A stretch of 25,341 bases of DNA. Origin: a virus. Below are positions 14,738 to 21,139 of the stretch, piece by piece. The notes beneath the pieces are model-generated. The model was not told the DNA's origin. It searched no databases and saw nothing but the letters and a program-made list of their open reading frames with translations. The DNA lies in IMG/VR virus record IMGVR_UViG_3300025684_000063, positions 1 through 25,341 of that record; one strand, given 5' to 3'. Each line of letters starts with the position of its first letter. Within the stretch, counting starts at the first letter, position 1. The position numbers and the translations under genes were made by a program.

Positions 14738-16013
14738 TTGTTTCGCCCTCCTTGCCGTTGTTGTCAGAGCGACCTTTCTCGCGAGCACTTGCCTCGTGTT
14801 CTTTGGCTTGTGCTTTCTTGAGAACAATGTCGGCTTTCTCTGTCTCCGTGTGGATGCTGATTTCGCCCCACTCGGGAACGCAATCGCTAGGAAGTCGACC
14901 TGTTGCACTACGAATCAATGCATGCTCCAGAGGTTTCATTACCTCGATTTTTCGGTTGCGGTACTTTTGCAAAAAACCTTGATAGTTTCGGATGTCGCCG
15001 TCGTTCGTGTCGCCAGACATCCCCGCCTTAGCTTTACCAAACAAACGAGTAACAGCGATTTCGCCAGCACCAGACACGTTTTCTTGCTTTCGCTCGATGA
15101 GGTCTGACAAGCCGCTGACGCTGGTCGATATGCTGCCGATTTCGGCTTTAGAATCGCCATACAGCAAGCCGTGCAAGCCGATGTTTCTAGAGATGTTAAA
15201 AACGGCCTTGTTGATTTTGCTAAATGCCTTAGTGGTGCGAGCGTGGCTCACTCCTGGCTCTTTAACAAAGATGAGCGCTAGGCGCTTAAGGATTTTAGAA
15301 ACGACGTTGTCGGCTTCGATGTAGTCCTTTACCACCTCACGCATAGGATGTAGGCGAGAACGCCCCCAGAGCATTTGCGTGTTACCAATCAAACGACGTT
15401 TGATGCGTGGCAGTTCTAAGCCGTGAATCTCAATGCAGCGTGAATAATGAAATTCATTGTTTGAGACGCCGCCAACAATCTCGTATAGGTTTGGCTTGAG
15501 ATAGCGGTCTGAAAGCGGGTTGATTTCTTCGATGTCTTTTTTGTTCACCATCAGCATGTCAAAGACTTCAATCTTTAAGAGATCGCCTTTTTTAATCTGG
15601 TCGATGTTCAAAGGTGACGACATGTCCGGTTGATTGTTTACAAACATCACGATTAAAACGCCGCCGTCGACGTCTGCCGTTGTTAAGGCGTCAATAACCT
15701 TTACCTTGTAATCGAGTTTTTCCTCTTCGGATTCCATCGCTCGTTTGTACTTGTCAGGCCAAACGCGCCACTGGCCGAAAGCGTCCTCGATTGGAAAGTC
15801 GATGATATGGCGAGCCAGCCAGTTTTCCTCATAGAGCTCTTGATACTCGCTAATAATCCCCAGATTGTTTCCTGGTACGTAGTTAATCGAGTTTTCTGGG
15901 TAAAGCTCTGGATTCGCTGGAGAGTCAGCCCACTCACTTGCTGCGTCGTTAATAACGGCGACTGGCTCGTCTCTTTCGCTGGCGTTCCAAGGCAAATAAT
16001 CTTTCCAACTCAT
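14724..16013 (-). CDS. Portal protein, DUF1073-like
   Basis: A 429-residue portal protein. The N-terminal YVPGNNLGIISEYQELYEENWLARHIIDFPIEDAFGQWR region, DALTTADVDGGVLIVMFVNNQ, HYSRCIEIHGLELPRIKRRLIGNTQMLWGRS, and the later SVSGLSDLIERKQENVSGAGEIAVTRLFGKAKAGMSGDTNDGDIRNYQGFLQKYRNRKIEVMKPLEHALI segment follow the DUF1073 portal family in order. It forms the dodecameric DNA channel, docking terminase and later the connectors. The C-terminus is a charged Lys/Glu/Asn tail. ATGA overlap with the terminase stop indicates coupled translation. Length is typical. Confidence 0.88.
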   Translation of the reverse strand: MSWKDYLPWNASERDEPVAVINDAASEWADSPANPELYPENSINYVPGNNLGIISEYQELYEENWLARHIIDFPIEDAFGQWRVWPDKYKRAMESEEEKLDYKVKVIDALTTADVDGGVLIVMFVNNQPDMSSPLNIDQIKKGDLLKIEVFDMLMVNKKDIEEINPLSDRYLKPNLYEIVGGVSNNEFHYSRCIEIHGLELPRIKRRLIGNTQMLWGRSRLHPMREVVKDYIEADNVVSKILKRLALIFVKEPGVSHARTTKAFSKINKAVFNISRNIGLHGLLYGDSKAEIGSISTSVSGLSDLIERKQENVSGAGEIAVTRLFGKAKAGMSGDTNDGDIRNYQGFLQKYRNRKIEVMKPLEHALIRSATGRLPSDCVPEWGEISIHTETEKADIVLKKAQAKEHEASAREKGRSDNNGKEGETNADN

Positions 16014-17272
16014 AAGAATTTATGTCCTTGTATAAAGTCGTTCATCGCGAATCGAATCGCGTGGAAAGCCTGGTCAAAGTTCGTCTCTGACGGCTTGTCG
16101 AGAATGGCCTCTTTTTTCGGGTCATAATCCCAAAGATAGTTGGTAATCGCTTCGATGGTGCTTTCGCATGACGGGTGAATGTAGACTTGACGCAACTTGT
16201 TGCGCATGTAAATGATGGCGTCGATAACGTCCCCGCTCCACTTGTCAGCGACTACAGCGCTGCCACCAATCTCTGACAGCTCGTCCGAAAACTGGTCAGT
16301 CGCCGATGGCGTTCTCGGGTCGCTGTAAGTGATGCCGTCATCATTGCCAGGCATGTCAAACACGTTCTCTGCCAGGGACTTAATGCCTACATCGATTCCG
16401 GTGTATTCCTTATCGATATGTAAAGCCCCATTGAACACAAAGCAGCGCACAGCAAACGTCGGCTTTTGAGAAAAGCCCATAGCGACGCCAAACAAATATT
16501 CAATCTCTCCCTGGTATCCGGTTGCATTAGGATGCATTGGGAATCGAGTATCTGCGTCGGCGTAAAAGTCTTTCACTTCAAAGCAGCGATGTAATATCTG
16601 GAGCAAACTGGTTTGCTTAGGAACGCCTAGATATTCGTTTAGATACTTGTCGTAATCTCGCTTTTTCATGCGAGCCGCTGCCAGCTTTATCGACTCTGGA
16701 CAAAGTGGGTTATCCAGGTAATTCAGCAAGCGAGTGAAATGGCCGTTTTCGAGATCATCTTTTTCAGTGATGAGCGTTTTGTAAGTCGGTGAGTTAATCC
16801 AATCAGGGTTAAAAATTGAGATAATGCTCGCCATGTCTTCGCCCTCATCTCGAATCGTTGGCAGCACCTTGCGCCAGACGTAATCTGTCGCCTTTTCAGC
16901 TTCCTCATAAATCAAGATGTCACAGCCCTCTAGGGACTTGATTTTCTCGGGGTCTTCCAACAAACCAACTTTCTCGAACACAGTGCCAGTAACTAGACAA
17001 GTGATTCGCTCTGCCGTGATTTTGAAAAGCGATGTCAGCTCCAGCTCGTGTATGCGGTCAACAATGTTTTTCCAGATAGACTTCTCTGTCTCAGATTCAT
17101 AGTTTCGAGCTAACACGATGTAACGCTTACAAAGGAGTGAGAGAACAACGATGATTAATCCAGTGGTGCGGGACTTGCCCGAACCACGGCCACCGTGAGG
17201 CGTGATATAACGTCGCCAGCGGTTATAAAGTATTTCAAACATCCCGCTCAGCTTGAGCGGAATGTGAATCAC
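16010..17272 (-). CDS. terL: Terminase large subunit (DNA-packaging ATPase), atypical nuclease domain
   Basis: A 420-residue terminase motor. The ATPase domain shows Walker A GGRGSGKS at 27-34, Walker B DILIYEE at 118-124, and the coupling motif region SIFNP at about 151-155. The C-terminal nuclease domain retains an acidic HIDKEY (E288) and TYSDPRTPS (D317). Where related terminases carry the first catalytic Asp in a G.DFGF...P motif, this protein reads GVAMGFSQKP (261-270), so that Asp appears to be missing. Translation begins with GTG, overlapping the upstream stop (GTGA). It drives genome packaging at the portal. The function call is strong; the missing residue is judged by eye and listed separately. 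Confidence 0.9.
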   Translation of the reverse strand: MIHIPLKLSGMFEILYNRWRRYITPHGGRGSGKSRTTGLIIVVLSLLCKRYIVLARNYESETEKSIWKNIVDRIHELELTSLFKITAERITCLVTGTVFEKVGLLEDPEKIKSLEGCDILIYEEAEKATDYVWRKVLPTIRDEGEDMASIISIFNPDWINSPTYKTLITEKDDLENGHFTRLLNYLDNPLCPESIKLAAARMKKRDYDKYLNEYLGVPKQTSLLQILHRCFEVKDFYADADTRFPMHPNATGYQGEIEYLFGVAMGFSQKPTFAVRCFVFNGALHIDKEYTGIDVGIKSLAENVFDMPGNDDGITYSDPRTPSATDQFSDELSEIGGSAVVADKWSGDVIDAIIYMRNKLRQVYIHPSCESTIEAITNYLWDYDPKKEAILDKPSETNFDQAFHAIRFAMNDFIQGHKFL

Positions 17273-17781
17273 TTTTTTACGCCAGTTACCTCGTTAAGAA
17301 TCTCGATGCGGTCTAGCTGCTCGATTTCCTCTTTGGAGCGCATATCGCCACGAATAAACTCTATTCGGTAGTGTGGTATGTCTTCGGTTTTTTCGGCTTG
17401 CGCCAGCATAGCGGCGTGGCGTTTGGTGATTTGATTTTTGCGACAGCGTTTGACGGCTTCCTCAGTGCTAAGCGCCTCCAGGATGTCTCCAGCAAATTCG
17501 TGGATTTCCCCAGATAGCCCAGCAAACTCGATAAAGTCAGCCGAATACATTGCGTCTTGAATATGACGCTTTCCGAGATAGGTGGCACATTCGTCGATTA
17601 CTTTCCAAAGCTTTGCGGTTTCAATGACACGGCCTTTGAGCTCGTCCCATTCCAAAACCGTTAAACTGTCACAGTAATCTGGAGCGTTACTGCTAGTGAT
17701 TCCAGCCAGCTCGCAAAGTGCTTCGCGTTCGTAGCCAACCGTGGATAAATCGTCGTATCTTTTGCCACCTAATGCGCTCAT
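17269..17781 (-). CDS. Probable terminase small subunit
   Basis: A 170-residue, mostly helical, charged protein immediately upstream of the large terminase and translationally coupled to it by a GTGA overlap. The N-terminus (RYDDLSTVGYEREALCELAGITSSNAPDY) could be a helix-turn-helix-like DNA recognition part, followed by long helices (AKLWKVIDECATYLGKRHIQ, ALSTEEAVKRCRKNQITKRHAAMLAQ) suited to ring oligomerisation. No diagnostic family motif is recognised, so the assignment rests on position and composition. It would bind the packaging start site, probably in the nearby 18.2-18.8 kb control region. Confidence 0.6.
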   Translation of the reverse strand: MSALGGKRYDDLSTVGYEREALCELAGITSSNAPDYCDSLTVLEWDELKGRVIETAKLWKVIDECATYLGKRHIQDAMYSADFIEFAGLSGEIHEFAGDILEALSTEEAVKRCRKNQITKRHAAMLAQAEKTEDIPHYRIEFIRGDMRSKEEIEQLDRIEILNEVTGVKK

Positions 17782-17987
17782 TTTCGTTGATTCCTTTCGA
17801 CTTCTAAAACGCGGGATTCAACATTCGTAAGGCGCTTGTTTACCTCGATGTGATTTTTTTCTGTAGTCTCTTTCAACCAGCGCAAATCACTGCGTAAAGA
17901 CACAATGATGACAATAGCGGTAGTGATTCCGCTAACGATGGCCGTAACGATAGGGAGATAATCAGAGGCGATATTAACGTCTAGCAT
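17778..17987 (-). CDS. Small membrane protein with C-terminal coiled coil (lysis-type, function unknown)
   Basis: A 69-residue protein with one N-terminal membrane segment (about 12-31, IVTAIVSGITTAIVIIVSL) followed by a charged amphipathic region (LRWLKETTEKNHIEVNKRLTNVESRVLEVERNQRK) that can form a coiled coil. This layout is shared by inner-membrane spanins and by XhlA/DUF-type holin partners. It is coupled to its neighbours by TAATG and ATGA overlaps, placing it in a small membrane-protein cassette at the front of the late operon. A lysis role is plausible but not shown. Confidence 0.7.
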   Translation of the reverse strand: MLDVNIASDYLPIVTAIVSGITTAIVIIVSLRSDLRWLKETTEKNHIEVNKRLTNVESRVLEVERNQRK

Positions 17988-18217
17988 TATTCGCCCCCTC
18001 GTTTCTTGTCTTCGTCAAAGAAACCCAGAGCCAAACCAGCAAGACCTGAGATGAGAGTAAAAGCTGAACCAGCTAAACCAGAGACTTCGACTCCGGTATC
18101 TGTGAATGAAAAATTGATGAGGTCAACATTGCCAGTGAGCATTCCTGCTCCGACTGCCGCTGCCGTACCAATCAAACCAACGCCCAATTTGGTCGTTTTT
18201 TGATGGAACTTGAACAT
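17987..18217 (-). CDS. Holin-like small membrane protein
   Basis: A 76-residue protein from the ATG at 18217, favoured over an in-frame GTG at 18226 because GGTGA sits about six bases before the ATG and the GTG is itself part of that motif. It has two hydrophobic stretches (about 12-30, LGVGLIGTAAAVGAGMLTG, and about 47-65, GSAFTLISGLAGLALGFF) separated by a short polar loop, and a charged C-terminus DEDKKRGGE. Size, two membrane spans and charged tail are holin-like. It is followed by a second small membrane protein and then the terminases. Holin function is inferred. Confidence 0.7.
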   Translation of the reverse strand: MFKFHQKTTKLGVGLIGTAAAVGAGMLTGNVDLINFSFTDTGVEVSGLAGSAFTLISGLAGLALGFFDEDKKRGGE

Positions 18218-18228
18218 GTAGATCACCG

Positions 18229-18246
18229 CTTAAACGTTAATTTAAG
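18229..18246. promoter_or_regulatory. Inverted repeat before the holin-like gene
   Basis: An 18-bp imperfect palindrome with CTTAAA / TTTAAG arms around a 6-nt centre, overlapping the end of the 56-residue gene and the leader of the next gene. It contains a CG-centred AACGTT core. It could be an operator or a weak RNA hairpin; no function is shown. Confidence 0.35.
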
Positions 18247-18407
18247 TATGACTCAATTGCGATGTTTCGCGAATTTGGCCGCTCAGCGGGAAAGATGGGG
18301 AGGTATATCGAGAAAGGTGTCTGCCACTCCATCATGGGTCGAACATGCCGCACAAAGTAGGCAAACCATAATAAAAATGGCAGACAGAAAGACCACCAGA
18401 ACAACAT
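18237..18407 (-). CDS. Small membrane protein at the head of the late operon
   Basis: A 56-residue reading frame starting MLFWWSFCLPFLLWFAYFVRHVRP, with one aromatic-rich membrane segment (about 2-19) and a polar tail ending IAIESYLN. It ends 19 nt before the holin-like gene and begins downstream of the inferred late promoter. The ribosome binding site is poor: GGAAAG lies 12 nt upstream. The same frame is open for 24 more codons upstream, giving a protein-like stretch (SDYREVERPQHKDVNGKTIFA) but with no ATG, GTG or TTG before a TAG at 18480-18482. Either the true start is non-standard, or a base error or mutation hides it. No family is recognised. Confidence 0.5.
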   Translation of the reverse strand: MLFWWSFCLPFLLWFAYFVRHVRPMMEWQTPFSIYLPIFPAERPNSRNIAIESYLN

Positions 18408-18490
18408 TGCAAAGATGGTCTTTCCATTTACGTCTTTGTGCTGCGGGCGTTCGACTTCCCGGTAATCAGATTTTGCTGACTACACCGAGC

Positions 18491-18519
18491 ATTGTACTTA
18501 AAAATTTAATCTATTGAAA
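18491..18519 (-). promoter_or_regulatory. Candidate late-operon promoter (leftward)
   Basis: On the minus strand a TTTCAA box (18514-18519) and a TACAAT box (18491-18496) are separated by exactly 17 nt. The -10 is close to the sigma70 consensus and the -35 is weak, which would suit a promoter that needs activation. Transcription would start near 18484 and run through the 18-kb structural operon. It is the only promoter-like sequence I find upstream of that operon. Confidence 0.5.
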
Positions 18520-18521
18520 GC

Positions 18522-18549
18522 TTGTTGTGTGCCACCAAATTAGTATAAT
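18522..18549 (+). promoter_or_regulatory. Sigma70 promoter for leader RNA / replication gene (rightward)
   Basis: TTGTTG (18522-18527), a 16-nt spacer, and a perfect TATAAT (18544-18549). Transcription should start near 18556 and read into a short structured region that ends at an intrinsic terminator before vapE. It is back to back with the leftward late promoter, only about 3 nt between the two -35 boxes, so the two may compete. Confidence 0.7.
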
Positions 18550-18555
18550 AAAGGC

Positions 18556-18688
18556 AAGTCACACAGACTTATCACTCACCCAAAAACCTCGTGAGTGAAA
18601 CCAGATTTCAAGTGGTAGACCGCCAATCTATCGCGCCCAAATTGCCGGAAGTCCGATAAAGCAGCCTTGTTCCAGGGGCTGCTTTTTT
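18556..18688 (+). ncRNA. Putative structured small RNA or attenuated leader upstream of vapE
   Basis: About 130 nt between a consensus-like promoter and a strong intrinsic terminator, with no credible reading frame. It can form a perfect 8-bp hairpin (TCACTCAC 18572-18579 with GTGAGTGA 18591-18598), and ends in a terminator stem. It may be a free small RNA controlling replication or late genes, or a leader whose terminator is read through under some condition to express vapE. No known RNA family is recognised. Confidence 0.6.
18658..18688 (+). terminator. Intrinsic terminator of the vapE-upstream RNA
   Basis: AAAGCAGCC (18658-18666) pairs with GGCTGCTTT (18677-18685) around a 10-nt loop, followed by a run of six T (18683-18688). 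It lies about 90 nt before the vapE start, so it either ends a separate RNA or attenuates vapE transcription. Confidence 0.85.
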
Positions 18689-18730
18689 CGTTTTAGGATG
18701 GCGCAAAGCCATAAATGATCGTATTATAAA

Positions 18731-18740
18731 AAAACGTTTT
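18731..18740. promoter_or_regulatory. CG-centred palindrome upstream of vapE (LacI/PurR-type operator-like)
   Basis: AAAACGTTTT, followed by CG, lies about 40 nt upstream of the vapE ATG. CG-centred palindromes of this kind are bound by LacI-family repressors, and its right side looks like a PurR half-site. The same ten bases also occur inside vapD (228-237), so the match alone is weak. A vapE start-proximal GGA (7 nt before the ATG) is the only ribosome binding signal in this stretch. Confidence 0.3.
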
Positions 18741-18780
18741 CGCTTGGCCGCGATAAACAACAAAAAATACTGGAACAATT

Positions 18781-20772
18781 ATGTCAAAAGATAACGCAAA
18801 CAGCGCCCAAGTTGCGCCTAAAAAAAATGCGTCATGCTTCAACGCATGGAAAGCAAAGAGCGAAACTACATTGTTAGTATTCGTTGATGATAACCGAGCA
18901 TTTCCAAAAAACGCGAAAAAACTACTTCAAGACCAATACCGACTAGCTTGGTATAAAAAAGCAATTGGTAACATTCATATCGACGACAAAGTTGCTAACG
19001 AAATCCTAACCTGGGAACTGGCAACACAAGATAGATTCGAGATGCTGCTCGGATGGGGTAAAGACTGCATTGGCCTACCAAAATACGACCAACATTTTGA
19101 TAGTGATGATAATGAGGAATACAAAACACCTGTTTGTATTGGTCTTTCTGAAATAAGAGATCAATCAAAAAACTGGCTGAACATGAATCAAAAGTCAGTA
19201 AAGATAATTACTAGAACAAAAATAGATACTGATGACCAAAACCTTATCTTAAATGAACTCAAGAAATACCGAGTCCATGAGGCCGTCATAGTTAGAATTA
19301 TCACTGATGAATCAGACCCGAGCCATAACAGGGAAATCCACGTTGCAAATTTCACGACAGAGTTGGAGTTATGCAATAAAGATTTAGCAAGAGAAAAGCA
19401 TGGAATAGAGCTTTCGGATGAGGCCGAGAATATTCTTAGCGGTGAATCTGCTGATAGTGAAAAAAAATCCGTACTAAAAACTTACGAAATGTTTTCACCA
19501 TATGAATTCCCATATCCCAAAATAGACCGATACGGGCAATGTGTTGGCGGAATATCACATATGGTAAACCTCAAATACTTACTTGATAGGTATGGTATAA
19601 CTCTCAAATACAACGTAATTACTAAGAGAGGTGAGGCTCAGTATCCAAATAAACGCCGTATCTTATTGGATAATAAAGAGGGACAGATACTAGAAGAGAT
19701 TGCTGGCTTGTGTTCGATGAATGGATACCCAACAGAACGACTAGTTAACCAAATAAGCGCTATATCTAATGATAACCCGTACAATCCAATTCAAGATTTT
19801 TTCACAAGTAAACCTTGGGATGGTGTTGATAGATTACAAAGAATTATCGATACAGTAGTAGTCGATAATGATTTGAATGAATGGAAATCAGTAGCAATCA
19901 AAAAGTACATGATTGCTGCTGCTTGTGCGGCTATAAATGATGAAGATAAGAGATGGAAATTCAAATGTGTTCTGGTTTTTCAAGGAGCTCAAGGCGTAGG
20001 TAAGAGTCCTTGGATAAGGCTTCTTGTTGGCGATATGGTATCTTATTTCTTAGAGGGATATATTTTAGACCCGTCGAATAGGGATTCATGCATGGCAGCT
20101 CTGGAGACTTGGATAACAGAGTTGGCTGAGTTAGATGCAACAGTAGGTAAATCGGACGTTGCAGCACAAAAAGCGTTTCTAGATGCTGGTAAAGACAAGC
20201 ATCGACTTCCATTTGCTATTCGACATTCAGAGATGATTAGAAGGACTGTATTTTTCGGTACAGTAAACCCAGCTCAGTTTCTTGTGGATAATACTGGTAA
20301 TGATCGATTCTGGTGTCTTCCAGTTCTTGATTTAGATTTGGATGCTGTAGAAAGAATGGATACTCAGCAATTATGGGCTCAGATTTACGAAATTGCAGTT
20401 ATGGAACTAAGTAATGGAGTACCTAGACCTTGGGAGTTAACAGACGATGAACAGGGATTAATGAGTCAAATAAATGAGGCTTCTAGGGTAGTAAGTGCAA
20501 CAGAGGAAAGGTTAATGGATGTATTCGAGCCAGTAAGAGAGAACCCTGTAAAACTCTACGCAACGATAACTAACATCATGGATATGATAGGTTTAAACAC
20601 CAACAATATAAAAGACAAAACAATCGCTGAGAGTTACATCCAAAGAACATTTGGAAGTAAGAAAACCTATTATGGAAAACGAAATTCTTATCCAATCCCA
20701 GTTCCCTTAGGATTTGAAAACAGGCTAGAGCATTTGGTTATTGGCTTAAAAATGAAAGTAAAAAATAAATAA
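18781..20772 (+). CDS. VapE/VirE-family P-loop replication helicase
   Basis: A 663-residue protein. The C-terminal part is a VapE/VirE-family (PF05272-type) ATPase: Walker A GAQGVGKS at 402-409, a Walker B-like WITELAELDA near 443-452, an RLPFAIRHSEMIRRTVFFGTVN sensor region, and the NDRFWCLPV arginine motif. The N-terminal 270 residues are not recognised; they show no primase motifs that I can identify. Proteins of this family act as replicative helicases or initiators in phages, satellites and plasmids, so this is the likely replication protein, working with a host primase. It stands alone on the plus strand, downstream of a terminated leader RNA and directly upstream of iteron-rich DNA. 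Its base composition is more AT-rich than the structural genes, which suggests a different origin. Confidence 0.85.
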   Translation: MSKDNANSAQVAPKKNASCFNAWKAKSETTLLVFVDDNRAFPKNAKKLLQDQYRLAWYKKAIGNIHIDDKVANEILTWELATQDRFEMLLGWGKDCIGLPKYDQHFDSDDNEEYKTPVCIGLSEIRDQSKNWLNMNQKSVKIITRTKIDTDDQNLILNELKKYRVHEAVIVRIITDESDPSHNREIHVANFTTELELCNKDLAREKHGIELSDEAENILSGESADSEKKSVLKTYEMFSPYEFPYPKIDRYGQCVGGISHMVNLKYLLDRYGITLKYNVITKRGEAQYPNKRRILLDNKEGQILEEIAGLCSMNGYPTERLVNQISAISNDNPYNPIQDFFTSKPWDGVDRLQRIIDTVVVDNDLNEWKSVAIKKYMIAAACAAINDEDKRWKFKCVLVFQGAQGVGKSPWIRLLVGDMVSYFLEGYILDPSNRDSCMAALETWITELAELDATVGKSDVAAQKAFLDAGKDKHRLPFAIRHSEMIRRTVFFGTVNPAQFLVDNTGNDRFWCLPVLDLDLDAVERMDTQQLWAQIYEIAVMELSNGVPRPWELTDDEQGLMSQINEASRVVSATEERLMDVFEPVRENPVKLYATITNIMDMIGLNTNNIKDKTIAESYIQRTFGSKKTYYGKRNSYPIPVPLGFENRLEHLVIGLKMKVKNK

Positions 20773-20798
20773 GTGCACTTAAAGTGCATACTAAAGAG

Positions 20799-20830
20799 AA
20801 AGAGTGCAATGATGTTGCACTCTTTTTTTT
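20799..20830 (+). terminator. Intrinsic terminator after vapE
   Basis: An 11-bp perfect stem (AAAGAGTGCAA / TTGCACTCTTT, 20799-20809 and 20815-20825) with a 5-nt loop and a run of T to 20830. The stem itself contains the TGCAC core that is repeated through the following region. A second short inverted repeat of the same core (GTGCACTTAAAGTGCA, 20773-20788) lies just upstream. Confidence 0.92.
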
Positions 20831-20865
20831 ATTTGTTTTTCATGGAGTTAGACTGGATTTGAAAG

Positions 20866-20984
20866 TTTAAGTGCAATAAGTGCACTTTTTCTCTCCATTA
20901 TATGTAAATACTAAAATTTTCAGATTACGTTTTTTTTAGCCATGACTACAATCTTTAAATAAAAGTGCACTTATTGCACTTAAA
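20866..20984. repeat. Perfect 24-bp inverted repeat with 71-bp spacer
   Basis: Bases 20866-20889 are the exact reverse complement of 20961-20984. Each arm contains two TGCAC cores (AAGTGCAATAAGTGCACTT within the left arm). The match ends sharply on both sides. The 71-bp spacer is AT-rich, including a run of eight T near 20931. Such an arrangement could loop DNA between two bound protein dimers, or form a large cruciform. Confidence 0.85.
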
Positions 20985-21016
20985 TGTTTATGTGGTTGAT
21001 TTTTATAGCCTTTTAA

Positions 21017-21071
21017 CTGCACTTTAGCTGCACTTTAGCTGCACTTTAACTGCACTTTGGCTGCACTTAAC
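21017..21071. repeat. Five tandem 11-bp iterons
   Basis: Five direct repeats of 11 bp start at 21017, 21028, 21039, 21050 and 21061. The unit is CTGCACTTTAG, with changes only in the last three or four positions. The 11-bp period places every copy on the same face of the helix, as expected for cooperative binding by an initiator or regulator. Confidence 0.88.
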
Positions 21072-21139
21072 CATCAAGTTATCGTGCAGAAAATGCACAG
21101 ATGTGCTATCATCTATTTGATATATAAGGAGTTTTAAAC

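Larger units (their letters stand above)
20773..21139. other. Probable replication origin / control region rich in TGCAC motifs
   Basis: A 367-nt intergenic stretch without coding capacity, directly downstream of the replication gene. It carries many copies of TGCACTT or its complement AAGTGCA: the palindrome at 20773-20788, the terminator stem, a 24-bp inverted repeat pair, five tandem 11-bp iterons, and a final GTGCA-gaaaa-TGCAC at about 21084-21098. AT-rich DNA lies between (20890-20960). Iterons next to a rep gene plus an AT-rich segment are the usual anatomy of an origin bound by its initiator. A transcriptional operator array for the downstream lysis genes is the alternative. Confidence 0.65.

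Noticed and set aside
14738-14908. A 57-residue N-terminal extension of the DUF2213 protease
   Set aside because: It lies wholly within the portal coding sequence and gives a basic, low-complexity peptide; AAGGAGGG before 14737 fixes the start there.
18200-18517. A 105-codon open frame on the plus strand across the control region
   Set aside because: It overlaps the start of the holin-like gene and the small membrane gene on the other strand, has no ribosome binding site, and reads like out-of-frame sequence. The promoters and inverted repeat explain the region better.
18556-18688. A tRNA or tmRNA in the vapE leader
   Set aside because: No cloverleaf, T-loop or CCA-like end could be drawn; the structure is a simple hairpin plus terminator.
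21017-21071. A CRISPR-like array
   Set aside because: The 11-bp units are directly tandem with no spacers, which is the pattern of iterons.
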